Of a DNA stretch of 64,000 nucleotides, positions 32,716 through 41,177 are shown in pieces (within the stretch, counting starts at the first letter, position 1; the number at the start of each line of letters is the position of its first letter). A program made the translations under genes and the position numbers. Under the pieces are notes generated by a model, which did no database searches, was not told the DNA's origin, and saw only the letters and a program-made list of their open reading frames with translations. Where the stretch lies: positions 932,723 to 996,722 of the forward strand of contig NZ_JACHLB010000001.1 in assembly GCF_014207905.1 (NCBI RefSeq), given 5' to 3'. The DNA comes from Flavobacterium notoginsengisoli. GTDB taxonomy: Bacteria > Bacteroidota > Bacteroidia > Flavobacteriales > Flavobacteriaceae.

Positions 32716-33774
32716 TTATTTTTTCGCTTCGTCGATACGTTTTTGGATTAAATCCCAAGAATAATAGTGGAAAGTCATTCCGTTGCTCATCGCTACGAAA
32801 AGTCCGTTTTTGAATTTTGGTCCTAAATTTATGCTTGTTACATCAGCTCCATCACATTCTATTGTTGAAGTTGGAACTTCGGCCAATAAAGGATGATTGT
32901 TTGGATTTCCGTTTGCGCCTTCTCTTGGGTAAACCATGAAAGAATTAGCCTGTTGGTTAGACACTAAAATATATCCTGTAGAATCTGTTTTTTTGTAAAT
33001 GGCAATTCCTTCGTGATCTGCTTTGAAATCTTTCTGACCGAAGAAAGCCAATTCTTTATTGTCATTTAAAGCCGGATCTGCTTTGTACTTTCTAATTCCA
33101 ACTTGTTCGTCGCAATAGTAAACAAAACCTAATTCATTGTCAACCGCAATCGCTTCGATTTCTTTCTTTCCACTATAAGTTCCGAATTTACGAACGACTT
33201 TTGCTGTAGCAAATTTTCCGTTGCCAGAAAGTTCATATTGCCATAAATAACTTCCAGAAGGACCCGTTTTTCTTCCTACAATTGCAAAAATCTTTCCGTC
33301 GCTTGGACGAGTGTATAAAGAAACTCCCATTGGATCACGTTCTGCTTCGCCTTCAAAAACAGGAATTCCGCCATTATCAATAGGTTCTAAGCTAGGTACA
33401 CTAAAGATTCTGATTTTATTGCTTTCGCGTTCAGTTGTAACCGCAATGTCTACTTTTTTTCCGTCAATCATTAATCCGTAAGCGATATCAACATTGTTTG
33501 GACGTTTTAACGGAATTGATTTTTTTAGAATTTTTCCATTCAAATCAAAAGCGTACAAAGCTCCATCTGTATCTTTATCAGTTCCAATAATAACACTTTG
33601 CGAAAACTCAATTGGATTTATCCAAATTGACGGATCGTCTGTATCGTGAGGTAATGCTTCGGTAACTACGGTAGGTTTTACAGCATTTGGCTGAATTGGC
33701 GCTAATTTATCGTCTTTACAAGCTGTAAAAGAAATGCTTAAAAGTAAAAGAGCGACTAAAGATTTGTTTTTCAT
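32716..33774 (-). CDS. beta-propeller phytase, lipoprotein
   Basis: The 352-residue protein matches beta-propeller (BPP) phytases: DTDDPSIWINP, GTDKDTDGALYAFDLNGK, KRPNNVDIAYG, ERDPMGVSLY and VYYCDEQVGIRKY carry the calcium- and phosphate-binding acidic residues of the six-bladed propeller. The lipoprotein signal ends in SFTAC (C19), so it is anchored at a membrane and probably exported. BPP enzymes hydrolyse phytate with calcium to release phosphate. It lies 77 bases downstream of, and co-directional with, a TonB-dependent receptor gene, a pairing known for BPP phytases; the two likely bring in and use organic phosphate. Confidence 0.94.
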   Translation of the reverse strand: MKNKSLVALLLLSISFTACKDDKLAPIQPNAVKPTVVTEALPHDTDDPSIWINPIEFSQSVIIGTDKDTDGALYAFDLNGKILKKSIPLKRPNNVDIAYGLMIDGKKVDIAVTTERESNKIRIFSVPSLEPIDNGGIPVFEGEAERDPMGVSLYTRPSDGKIFAIVGRKTGPSGSYLWQYELSGNGKFATAKVVRKFGTYSGKKEIEAIAVDNELGFVYYCDEQVGIRKYKADPALNDNKELAFFGQKDFKADHEGIAIYKKTDSTGYILVSNQQANSFMVYPREGANGNPNNHPLLAEVPTSTIECDGADVTSINLGPKFKNGLFVAMSNGMTFHYYSWDLIQKRIDEAKK

Positions 33775-33851
33775 TTTGTGTGATGTATTTTAATGCAATT
33801 AGACAGAGCGGTTAAACTCTGTCTAATTTAAGAATTTTTAAAAGTTGTATG

Positions 33852-36662
33852 TTACAAGTCTAATTTCAATCCGAAGTTGTAACGAGGCTGGTAATATTCA
33901 GCTTGTTTTGTATGTGCAGCAACTCCTTGGTAGTAACGTAACGGCTGATTTGTTAAGTTATTAGCTTCAGCAAAAACACGTAATTGTTTTGTAATTTTAT
34001 AAGAAGCATTCGCATCTAAGAAAAATTGCTTGTCATAAAAACTGTCTTTGTAAGATTCAGAACCCAATTCATCTAAATAATCAGATGTAAAGTTTGTCGA
34101 GATTCTTGCAGAGAAACGCTTGTTTTCCCAAGATAAAGATCCGTTAAACATATGTGGTGCAGTACCTGGAAGGCTAATGTTGTTTCTTTCGTTTCCATCT
34201 TCATCGGCAATTCCGCTTGCTTTAGATTTTGTGTAAGTATAGTTCAGGTAGATACCAAAACCTTTCAAGAATTTACCTGGCAAGAAATCTAACTGACGTT
34301 GTAAAGCAACCTCAAATCCGTAAACATTAACATTATCTCCGTTTCTTGACTGTAAGAAAGACCAGTTTTCTCCAGCTGGAATTGGATTTGATTGATTTGG
34401 GAAATCTGCAGCAAATTTCGCATCAGTATATTGATTGTCGCTGTAGTTGTAAATGAAATCATTTAATCTTTTGTAGAAAACACCTCCAGAAATCAAACCA
34501 ACAGATTTAAAATAGTTTTCTGCCATGAAATCATAATTGTATGCGTACGTAGCTTTCAAGCCCGGATTTCCAGCGGTAATTTCTTTATCTGCAGCAATAT
34601 TGTTTACGTAAGGCGCAAGTGCATAATAGTTTGGTCTAGCCAAAGCTGTTGTAGCAGCCGCTCTTAAAATTAAATCTTTTGTAGCGTTGTATTGGAATGA
34701 AATACTTGGCAATACATTTGTGTATGAATTTGTATTGTTGATTTTGCTTTCTAATTCTTCTTCATCCAATACACGGTTTCCTGTATAATCGATATGAGTG
34801 TTCTCCACACGAACCCCCATTACCATTGAAAGTTTGTCGTTAAAATCTTGATCCCACCTTACATAAGCAGCAGAAATTCTTTCTTTAGCATTGTAGTTTA
34901 CAGCTAAATATTCAGCTGGATCAGTTTCTTTTTCGAATAAAGTAGCATTGTTTAAATCTAAACTTCCTAAAAAGTTGGCAGAAGCAAAAACTCCTGGTAC
35001 ATATTTACTTCCTGGATTAAATCCTTGTCCATCAAAGTAACTTGTTGGAACTTGTGATAATAATTCCATATCATCATTTAATGGAGTGTAAGAATAGAAC
35101 ATATTGTTTCTTTCTTTCTCTTTCAAACGAAGTCTCAAACCTGTTCTCAATCTTCCTTTTTCTCCTGCAATTACAGAAAATGGGAAACGGATGTTTACTT
35201 TAGCTCCAAATTCGCTTTCGCTAGTTTCGTCTGTATTTTCGGTAACAGAATCAAATGCAAATTCATCTGTAGATTCTCCAACAGTTGTCATTAATGGAAA
35301 TCTTGGATCTGTTAAATCTTCAAACATCTCTAAACCTTTCTGGCGGTATTCGATATAACGCTCACCTGGACGGTACTCTCTTGCTTTTGCATAATTTGCA
35401 GACCAGTCTAAATCTAAGGTAGAATTGATTAAGTGTTCTCCACGAAGAGAGTAGTTTTGAACTCTTTGATCTTCTAATCTTCTGTTTTTGTTTCGGTTGT
35501 TATCTAAACCACCTTTTGTCTGACGTCTTACACGACCTTCAAAACCAACAATTTCTTCACCATTATAAAGTGGCTCAATATCATCGTAAGTTGTTCTGAA
35601 ACGGTTTTCTCTATCATCTCTCCAGTTGTAAATTGCGTTAGCGAAAATCGTATTGTTTTCATTGAATTTATAATCTAAAGCAATAGAACCACTGCGGCGA
35701 ATACGCTGTACATCGTATTTTCTAATTTCTGAAGCCTGTAAATATTCGTTTCCGAAATCATCTTTTACCCATTCGTTTTCGATGTTATCAGAACCATAAT
35801 CAACATTATTGTAAGAACCGCTTACTACAACTCCTAATTTGTTGTCAATAAAACGATTACCGTAAACGAAACCTGCTGTGTAAGAAGCATGATCACGAAT
35901 TGGTAAATATCCTCCAGCCAATGTTGCAGAAATTCTTTCTCCGTTTGGAGTTGCTCTTGTAATTAAGTTTACAGAACCTCCAATTGCATCGGCATCCATA
36001 TCAGAAGTAAGGGTTTTGTTTACTTCGATGGTAGAAATCATATCAGACGGAATTAAGTCCATTTGTACGTTTCTGTTATCTCCTTCAGCAGACGGAATAC
36101 GGTCACCATTTAAAGTTACAGAGTTCAAAGATGGAGCCAAACCTCTAATGATAATGTTACGCGCTTCACCTTGGTCATTTTGCATTGTGATACCAGGAAC
36201 ACGTTTCAAAGCGTCTCCCACGTTAGCATCTGGAAAACGTCCCATTTGATCAGAAGAAATTACGTTACCAATATTTTTATTGTTTTTCTGCTGATTCAAA
36301 GCTTTTGCCTGACCTTTTAAGATGTCTCCAACAACAACTTCTTTCAATTCATTTTCAGAAGCTTTAAGAGCAAAATCAATAACGTTGTTTTTTCCTTGCT
36401 CTACTTTTATTTCTTGAGTTAGAGTAGTATATCCAATATATTTTACTTCAACTTTATAAATTCCTTCGTTAATATTTAATAGTTCAAAACGACCATTGTA
36501 ATCAGAAACGGTGTATTTTTTTTCTCCTACAATTTGAACCATAGCTCCAGGAAGAGGAAGTTTGTCGTCAGCGTCTAATACCTTTCCAGATATAATCGCT
36601 TTCTGAGCAAAACCTGTAAAGGCGAATAAAAAGAATGCGGTTAATAGATAAAATTTTTTCAT
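33852..36662 (-). CDS. TonB-dependent receptor
   Basis: The 936-residue protein has a signal peptide (to about residue 19), a carboxypeptidase-like regulatory beta-sandwich domain (about 22-97; AIISGKVLDADDKLPLPGAM), a plug domain (about 115-240; VISSDQMGRFPDANVGDALK, GSVNLITRATPNG) and a 22-strand barrel ending in a typical aromatic C terminus (YNFGLKLDL). This is the outer-membrane active transporter of the FecA/CirA type, not a SusC with a SusD partner. The next gene is a BPP phytase, so phytate, inositol phosphates or their calcium complexes are likely substrates. A TAGCTTCG sequence at 36691-36698 (minus strand) may be a weak -7 box. Confidence 0.95.
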   Translation of the reverse strand: MKKFYLLTAFFLFAFTGFAQKAIISGKVLDADDKLPLPGAMVQIVGEKKYTVSDYNGRFELLNINEGIYKVEVKYIGYTTLTQEIKVEQGKNNVIDFALKASENELKEVVVGDILKGQAKALNQQKNNKNIGNVISSDQMGRFPDANVGDALKRVPGITMQNDQGEARNIIIRGLAPSLNSVTLNGDRIPSAEGDNRNVQMDLIPSDMISTIEVNKTLTSDMDADAIGGSVNLITRATPNGERISATLAGGYLPIRDHASYTAGFVYGNRFIDNKLGVVVSGSYNNVDYGSDNIENEWVKDDFGNEYLQASEIRKYDVQRIRRSGSIALDYKFNENNTIFANAIYNWRDDRENRFRTTYDDIEPLYNGEEIVGFEGRVRRQTKGGLDNNRNKNRRLEDQRVQNYSLRGEHLINSTLDLDWSANYAKAREYRPGERYIEYRQKGLEMFEDLTDPRFPLMTTVGESTDEFAFDSVTENTDETSESEFGAKVNIRFPFSVIAGEKGRLRTGLRLRLKEKERNNMFYSYTPLNDDMELLSQVPTSYFDGQGFNPGSKYVPGVFASANFLGSLDLNNATLFEKETDPAEYLAVNYNAKERISAAYVRWDQDFNDKLSMVMGVRVENTHIDYTGNRVLDEEELESKINNTNSYTNVLPSISFQYNATKDLILRAAATTALARPNYYALAPYVNNIAADKEITAGNPGLKATYAYNYDFMAENYFKSVGLISGGVFYKRLNDFIYNYSDNQYTDAKFAADFPNQSNPIPAGENWSFLQSRNGDNVNVYGFEVALQRQLDFLPGKFLKGFGIYLNYTYTKSKASGIADEDGNERNNISLPGTAPHMFNGSLSWENKRFSARISTNFTSDYLDELGSESYKDSFYDKQFFLDANASYKITKQLRVFAEANNLTNQPLRYYQGVAAHTKQAEYYQPRYNFGLKLDL

Positions 36663-36861
36663 TGTGTGTGTTTAAGTTTATTTTCGGTTGCGAAGCTAAA
36701 ACCTCAATTTTACTAAACTCTTCAAAAAAAATTAACATAGTGTTATGATTACGCTCTTGATGTTAAGATTTATTAATCTTTAAATAACATCAAAAGCATC
36801 AAATAATTGATTCCCAACGAAAAGAAAAATAATATTTTGACTGTAATTGAAAATTTGGCGT

Positions 36862-36869
36862 TAAATTTG
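36862..36869 (+). promoter_or_regulatory. candidate -7 box of the DUF4407 gene
   Basis: TAAATTTG with a TTG 22 bases upstream (36837-36839), 31 bases before the ATG. The rest of the 240-base divergent gap is AT-rich without other clear signals. Confidence 0.5.
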
Positions 36870-36900
36870 CCGTATCAATCACAATCAAAAATCATCAATC

Positions 36901-38001
36901 ATGTTAAAACAATTTTTTATCCTATGTTCAGGAGTCGACCGTGATCTCTTGAAAGACTGCTCAGAAGGCGAACAAACCAAATATGTTGGTATTGGAGCCA
37001 CTGTATTCTTTACAGCAGTTATGGCTTTCTTAGCCAGTGCTTATGCGCTTTTTACCGTTTTCGATTCTATTTATCCTGCCCTAATTTTCGGATTTGTTTG
37101 GAGTTTGCTGATTTTTAACTTAGACCGATTTATCGTTTCTACAATTAAGAAAAGAGATCGTTTTTTGGATGAATTTCTGCAAGCAACACCACGTATTATA
37201 TTGGCAGTTATTATTGCGATTGTAATTTCTAAACCTTTAGAAATTAAAATTTTCGAAAAAGAAATCAATACCGTTTTATTGAAAGAAAAAAACGAAATGG
37301 AATTGGCCAATAAAAAACAAATCGGAACGTATTTCAAAACAGATTTAGACAAAAATAAAGCCGAAATTGCTGCTTTAAAAGCTGATATTGTAAAGAAAGA
37401 AAAAGAAGTAAACGATTTGTATTCCGTTTATATTACAGAAGCTGAAGGAACTGCCGGAACGAAAAAATTAGGAAAAGGCCCGGTTTACAAAGAAAAACGC
37501 GAAAAACACGATGCGGCTCTAAAAGAATTTGAAACTCTTAAAGCGTCAAATGAAGCTAAAATTGCCGAAAAAGAAAAGCAAGGCAAACAACTACAAGCCG
37601 ATTTAGACAAAAAAGTTTCACAAACCCAACCAATCATCGAAGGTTTTGACGGATTAATGGCGCGTATTAATGCCTTGAACAAACTGCCTTGGCTTCCGTC
37701 ATTTTTCATAATGTTGCTGTTTTTAGCAATTGAAACTTCTCCAATTATAGCCAAATTATTAGCTCCAAAAGGAGAATTTGACTTTAAACAAGAAGAAGCC
37801 GAAACAGCTATGAAAGCGACTTTGTCACAAAACAAATACCAACGCGATCTGTTAGTGAAAACAAGTGCTGAAATGCACGATAAAGTATACGCCGACATCG
37901 CCGAAGATAAAGGTTTATTCGATTTACAGCGAAAGAACGCAAAAGAATTACTGGAACTGCAATCGCATAAATTTGTAGAAAAACAGAAAGCTACGCTTTA
38001 G
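36901..38001 (+). CDS. DUF4407 membrane protein with coiled coil
   Basis: The 366-residue protein has the DUF4407 plan: a cytoplasmic start (FFILCSGVDRDLLKDC), membrane segments near residues 30-50, 55-75 and 96-114, a long charged coiled coil (about 125-250), and a last membrane segment near 262-282 (PWLPSFFIMLLFLAIE). The FNLDRFIV motif between the second and third segments is conserved in the family. Function is unknown; the large extracytoplasmic coiled coil between segments suggests a scaffold or envelope-spanning role. Own promoter and terminator. Confidence 0.88.
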   Translation: MLKQFFILCSGVDRDLLKDCSEGEQTKYVGIGATVFFTAVMAFLASAYALFTVFDSIYPALIFGFVWSLLIFNLDRFIVSTIKKRDRFLDEFLQATPRIILAVIIAIVISKPLEIKIFEKEINTVLLKEKNEMELANKKQIGTYFKTDLDKNKAEIAALKADIVKKEKEVNDLYSVYITEAEGTAGTKKLGKGPVYKEKREKHDAALKEFETLKASNEAKIAEKEKQGKQLQADLDKKVSQTQPIIEGFDGLMARINALNKLPWLPSFFIMLLFLAIETSPIIAKLLAPKGEFDFKQEEAETAMKATLSQNKYQRDLLVKTSAEMHDKVYADIAEDKGLFDLQRKNAKELLELQSHKFVEKQKATL

Positions 38002-38053
38002 TCGAAAGTTGGAAAGTCAAAAGTCATAAAGTCGAATTACAGACTTAAAAAAG

Positions 38054-38088
38054 AAAGTCCTAAATAGAAATTCTATTTAGGACTTTTT
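38054..38088 (+). terminator. terminator inside an AAAGTC-family palindrome
   Basis: AAAGTCCTAAATAG / CTATTTAGGACTTT, perfect stem, T run. It is enclosed by a larger inverted pair of AAAGTCAAAAGTC-type words (about 38002-38136), so the gap between the convergent genes is one nested palindrome. Confidence 0.85.
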
Positions 38089-38140
38089 ATTTTAGACAAA
38101 GTCAAAAAACTTTAAGACTTTCGACTTTTGACTTTAAGAA

Positions 38141-38842
38141 TTACATATAACTTAAAATCTCTTTTTTGTAAGCATCATATTCTCCTTGCATGATTAAACC
38201 ATTGTCAAGAAGTTTTTTGTAGTTCTGTAATTTATCAAAAAGTTCTTCTTTAGATAAATCACTTAATTTACGCTCTCCAGCAGGTTGCGTCGGAAGCGGT
38301 TCAAAAGTTTCAGTAACAACTGGAGCGGCTGGTAAAATTTCAGCAAAGCTTGTTACTTCTTCTGTTTCTACTTCTTCGATTTCGTCTTCAAATTCTGGTT
38401 CAGCTTCTTCAACAATTTCCTGAATTGGCGTTGCAGTCTGAACAGGATTTTTTAATAAATCCAATTGTTCTTTAGCGTAAGTATAAATTTTTCTAGCCTG
38501 AATCTTCGGAATATAATCAATAGAAACAGCCAAATCTGTTTTGGTACCAAATGAAAATTCAGAACCTAGAATATTTTCTTTAACAAAAGTACTTGCAATA
38601 TCATCCCAAGTATAATCTGTAAAATCCATAGAAAGTCCCAAATTTTTAGGCTTGCAGATAATAATTCTTTTATTTGTTAATACAATACTATCTGGAAAAA
38701 CAGTAATGGCAGGCTTTTTTTGCACTGCGATGTATCCAACTTCTTCACCTTTCATTAATAAATCAGTGAGTTTCGAAGTGATTTTTTCAATCGCTTTTGG
38801 ATCTTGTTCTTCGTTCAGAAATTTTTTAAATTGTTCTTTCAT
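38141..38842 (-). CDS. bacterial PH-domain protein with SHOCT tail
   Basis: The 233-residue protein has a bacterial pleckstrin-homology-like domain (about 30-135; ITVFPDSIVLTNKRIIICKP and DYTWDDIASTFV), an acidic, Pro/Glu-rich linker (about 140-190), and a C-terminal SHOCT motif (LSKEELFDKLQNYKKLLDNG, then GLIMQGEYDAYKKEIL). SHOCT segments are short oligomerisation helices. No membrane segment is seen. The role is unknown; similar proteins are thought to bind peptides or membranes under stress. A minus-strand TACATTTG box lies at 38902-38909. Confidence 0.85.
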   Translation of the reverse strand: MKEQFKKFLNEEQDPKAIEKITSKLTDLLMKGEEVGYIAVQKKPAITVFPDSIVLTNKRIIICKPKNLGLSMDFTDYTWDDIASTFVKENILGSEFSFGTKTDLAVSIDYIPKIQARKIYTYAKEQLDLLKNPVQTATPIQEIVEEAEPEFEDEIEEVETEEVTSFAEILPAAPVVTETFEPLPTQPAGERKLSDLSKEELFDKLQNYKKLLDNGLIMQGEYDAYKKEILSYM

Positions 38843-38901
38843 TGTTTATTAGTTGCTAAGTTTCAAAGCTGCTAAGCTGCTTAGTTTTTTTTCTTACGCT
38901 A

Positions 38902-38909
38902 CAAATGTA
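38902..38909 (-). promoter_or_regulatory. candidate -7 box of the PH/SHOCT gene
   Basis: TACATTTG on the minus strand, 59 bases before the ATG; no clear TTG partner. The leader contains repeated GCTAAG words. Confidence 0.35.
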
Positions 38910-38951
38910 ATGCCTAATTTTCTATTTGCTCCGCCTGTTCGGTAAAAAAAT

Positions 38952-39320
38952 TTACCTCGAGTCAATAATTTCATTCTGAATTTTCTTCGTCAAACTTTTG
39001 AAAACCAATTCATACGAGTGATCAATCAATTCCTTAACAAATTTCAGAGGTAAATTTCCATTTAAAGAAACGGTGTTCCAATGTACTTTACTCATATGAA
39101 AACCAGGTTGTATTTCGTCATATTCTGCTCTCAATTCCTGTGCGCGGTCTGGATCACATTTTAAATTGACAGATTGCTCGTTCTTTTCCCATTGCGAAAG
39201 AGAAGATAAAGCAAACATTTTTCCGCCCACTTTAAAAACCAGAGTGTCTTCATCAAAAGGAAAATGTTCGCTGACACCTTTTTTTGAAAGACAATATTCG
39301 TAAAACGTTTCTAAATTCAT
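38952..39320 (-). CDS. MmcQ/YjbR-family protein
   Basis: The 122-residue protein matches the MmcQ/YjbR fold: N-terminal ETFYEYCLSKKGVSEHFPF, FKVGGKMFAL, VNLKCDPDRAQELR, and the C-terminal signature MSKVHWNTVSLNG. Members have a CyaY-like fold and are described as DNA-binding-like proteins of unknown role. It is cytoplasmic and complete. It precedes no gene closely and stands between the PH-domain and GNAT genes. Confidence 0.93.
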   Translation of the reverse strand: MNLETFYEYCLSKKGVSEHFPFDEDTLVFKVGGKMFALSSLSQWEKNEQSVNLKCDPDRAQELRAEYDEIQPGFHMSKVHWNTVSLNGNLPLKFVKELIDHSYELVFKSLTKKIQNEIIDSR

Positions 39321-39404
39321 ATTATAAAAAATTATAATTCAACACTAATAGCAGAAATTTTACCAATTATATTCTTTCATGCTAATTAGTGAAATTAGTA
39401 TTTG

Positions 39405-39803
39405 TTAAACTATTTTTTCCATCATCTTTTCAGGATGATTCAGTTTTGTAAATCCGAATTTTTCGTATAAAAAGTGCGCATCTGTTGTTGCCAATCGCCA
39501 GATTTTAACTTCTTGAAGCTGAGGTTCCTTCATCATTGCGTCAATTAATATTGACGAATATCCTTTTCCACGATATTTTTCGTCAATAAAAACATCCATT
39601 AAATAAGCAAAAACCACAAAATCTGTTATAACGCGTGCAAAGCCAATTTGTTTGTCATCTAAATAAATTCCGAAACAAACCGAAGCATCAATTGTACGCT
39701 GAACTTCTTCTATAGTTCGCCCCGCAGCCCAGTAAATGTCTTTTAAAAAGTTCTGTATAAACGGAACATCGAGTTTTGTTTTATCTGTTGAAACGGTAAT
39801 CAT
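39405..39803 (-). CDS. GNAT-family N-acetyltransferase
   Basis: The 132-residue protein has the GNAT acetyl-CoA loop in EKYRGKGYSSILIDAM (R/Q-x-x-G-x-G/A form), the preceding strand with FVVFAYLMDVFID, and the C-terminal LYEKFGFTKLNHP. The acceptor is not predictable. It is one of several small enzymes transcribed leftwards, separated from the cyclase gene by a palindromic repeat. Confidence 0.92.
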   Translation of the reverse strand: MITVSTDKTKLDVPFIQNFLKDIYWAAGRTIEEVQRTIDASVCFGIYLDDKQIGFARVITDFVVFAYLMDVFIDEKYRGKGYSSILIDAMMKEPQLQEVKIWRLATTDAHFLYEKFGFTKLNHPEKMMEKIV

Positions 39804-39811
39804 TTTTAATT

Positions 39812-39893
39812 TAAGATTTTAGAGTTCAGATTTTAGATTTTAGATTTTTTGAAGGAGTAGAAATCTAAACTCTACAATCTAAAATCTTAAATA
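39812..39893. repeat. AAATCTAAACTC-family palindrome
   Basis: TTAAGATTTTAGAGTTCAGA on the left and, inverted, TCTACAATCTAAAATCTTAA on the right, with TTTTAGA iterations between. The right arm runs into the cyclase gene and encodes its last residues (KILDCRV) and its TAG stop at 39865-39867. Confidence 0.75.
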
Positions 39894-40632
39894 ATATAGG
39901 TTTGCTCGGACTTGCATCATTTTCAAACGAAGCAATTTGAAGATTTAGGATGTAATTTCCATCTTCAATTTCGTCTGGAACATAAATCATTTCTGTAATT
40001 GTCGCGTTTAATCTTGCGTCAGGATTTAGATTATGTGTGTCTTTTACATTCCAAAACGCTTTGTGCGCCAATAATTTTCCTTCGTCATGTTCTTTGTCAA
40101 CACTTGGCAAATCGATCAGTAAATGTTGAATTTCGCTTTCGCGGATGAAAATTGCAGCGTCTTCAGACAAATACGGTGGATTGGTATTCGAGTATTTCCT
40201 TGATTTCTTTTCTTTTTGATTCGGAAGTGTTCTAATGATAATTGCTTCCGATTTTGTCACATTGAGCGAAGTCGAAATGCTTTCTTTCGTAATCACAAAA
40301 TCATCTCCAATTTTCGTTGGTTCAACTGTAATCAATTTAGCAAGAAAGAAAAACTGTTTCAACGATTGATTAATACTATAAAAATCATTTGTAATATGCC
40401 CCAAACATTCCGTGTGCGTTCCATGCCCATGCGGATTGAAGAAAATATTATTGAAATTGGTTGATGATTTTCCTTCCGAAACTTTCCCTATCCAGTCGCC
40501 AAAAACTACAGGTTTGATTTCTGGTTTTTCGATGTACCAGGCAATTGGATTTTCATCTGTATTGCTTAATGGAATGGAGATATCAATAGGTTTTGATAAG
40601 TCGATTTCGAAGTTGTTGATTTTTGCTATCAT
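39865..40632 (-). CDS. cyclase-family (kynurenine formamidase-like) hydrolase
   Basis: The 255-residue protein has the metal-binding signature of the cyclase/KynB family, here NPHGHGTHTECLGH at about residues 66-79 (HxGTHxDxxxH with Glu-Cys in place of Asp-Ala), and a second conserved part GKLLAHKAFW with IDLPSVDKEHDEG. The family hydrolyses formamides or cyclic amides with a metal ion. Two parts come from repeats: residues about 118-127 (SISTSLNVTK) are encoded by a mobile repeat word, and the last seven residues by a palindrome arm. The left arm of the GxxExxY cassette ends only five bases upstream of its ATG. Confidence 0.85.
   Translation of the reverse strand: MIAKINNFEIDLSKPIDISIPLSNTDENPIAWYIEKPEIKPVVFGDWIGKVSEGKSSTNFNNIFFNPHGHGTHTECLGHITNDFYSINQSLKQFFFLAKLITVEPTKIGDDFVITKESISTSLNVTKSEAIIIRTLPNQKEKKSRKYSNTNPPYLSEDAAIFIRESEIQHLLIDLPSVDKEHDEGKLLAHKAFWNVKDTHNLNPDARLNATITEMIYVPDEIEDGNYILNLQIASFENDASPSKPILFKILDCRV
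40255..40280. repeat. TGAGCGAAGTCGAAA repeat word inside the cyclase gene
   Basis: The plus strand reads TGTCACATTGAGCGAAGTCG then AAATGC. It shares its core with 42164-42190 in hemW (TGTCATCCTGAGCGGAGTCG). It is in frame and adds about ten residues. Confidence 0.7.
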
Positions 40633-40636
40633 AAAT

Positions 40637-40678
40637 TTAACCGCAAGGTTCGCTAAGGTTTACGCAAAGGGCGCAAGG
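40637..40678. repeat. left arm of the GxxExxY cassette
   Basis: TTTAACCGCAAGGTTCGCTA followed by AGGTTTACGCAAAGG and GCGCAAGG. Inverse of 41140-41177 apart from the last few bases. Confidence 0.85.
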
Positions 40679-40684
40679 ATTTTA

Positions 40685-41062
40685 TTAAAGATTGTTTACT
40701 ATTCTTTTAACTCCATGTTTTAATAATGCGACATTAAAATTTATCAATAATCCTAGTTTGCAATCTGTTAGTTTCAAGTAGGTCAATAGTTGAGCAAAAT
40801 GAATTTCATTTAAACAATCTACAGCTTTTATCTCCAAAATTAGTTTGTTTTCTACTAAAATATCAAATCGATAACCAATATCTAGTTTTATTTCTTCATA
40901 CAATAAAGGTAAGGCTTTTTGTTTTTCAACAGCTAAGCCAAGTTTTCTTAATTCATAAAATAGACATTCTTCGTAAGCATTTTCCAAAAGTCCTGGGCCT
41001 AAAGTTTGGTGAACTTTCAAAGCAGAATTAAATACAATTCGAGATAAATCATTTTCTGTCAT
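40685..41062 (-). CDS. GxxExxY protein, PD-(D/E)XK nuclease-like
   Basis: The 125-residue protein begins at the ATG at 41062 (MTENDLSRIVFNSALKVHQ); a TTG at 41083 would lie in the -7 box. The name-giving motif G24-L-L-E27-N-A-Y30 is present, and the nuclease-like core reads GYRFDILVENK then LILEIKAV, with D67 and E77-x-K79 at the spacing expected of PD-(D/E)XK enzymes (the Pfam family PDDEXK_3). Catalytic residues therefore look intact. No function is established for the family. The gene is enclosed by inverted arms of a repeat found elsewhere in the window as a gene-less palindrome, within a series of unrelated housekeeping genes. Confidence 0.92.
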   Translation of the reverse strand: MTENDLSRIVFNSALKVHQTLGPGLLENAYEECLFYELRKLGLAVEKQKALPLLYEEIKLDIGYRFDILVENKLILEIKAVDCLNEIHFAQLLTYLKLTDCKLGLLINFNVALLKHGVKRIVNNL

Positions 41063-41080
41063 AAAATCAATATTAAAACT

Positions 41081-41088
41081 CAAATATA
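41081..41088 (-). promoter_or_regulatory. -7 box inside the GxxExxY cassette
   Basis: TATATTTG on the minus strand, 18 bases before the ATG. It suggests that the cassette carries its own promoter. Confidence 0.5.
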
Positions 41089-41139
41089 ATATTTTGAAAT
41101 CTTAAATTGTAGTTTTATTCTTTCAAAAAAAGATAAATA

Positions 41140-41177
41140 GCGACCTTTGCGTAAACCTTAGCGAACCTTGCGGTTAA
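41140..41177. repeat. right arm of the GxxExxY cassette
   Basis: GCGACCTTTGCGTAAACC then TTAGCGAACCTTGCGGTTAA. Contains the TAA stop of hemW at 41174-41176. Confidence 0.85.

Larger units (their letters stand above)
40637..41177. mobile_element. inverted-repeat-flanked GxxExxY cassette
   Basis: Two arms of about 38-42 bp in opposite orientation, identical over at least 32 bases, enclose one gene with its own -7 box. The arms belong to the CGCAAAG palindrome family that occurs without a gene at 10135, 10501, 24321 and 59681. The unit fills the gap between the hemW stop codon, which lies in the right arm, and the cyclase start. No transposase and no target-site duplication is evident. Confidence 0.6.

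Noticed and set aside
40216..40464. 82-residue plus-strand ORF containing CHIERSRN
   Set aside because: It is antisense to the cyclase gene and the peptide is the well-known product of the TGAGCGAAGTCG repeat word.
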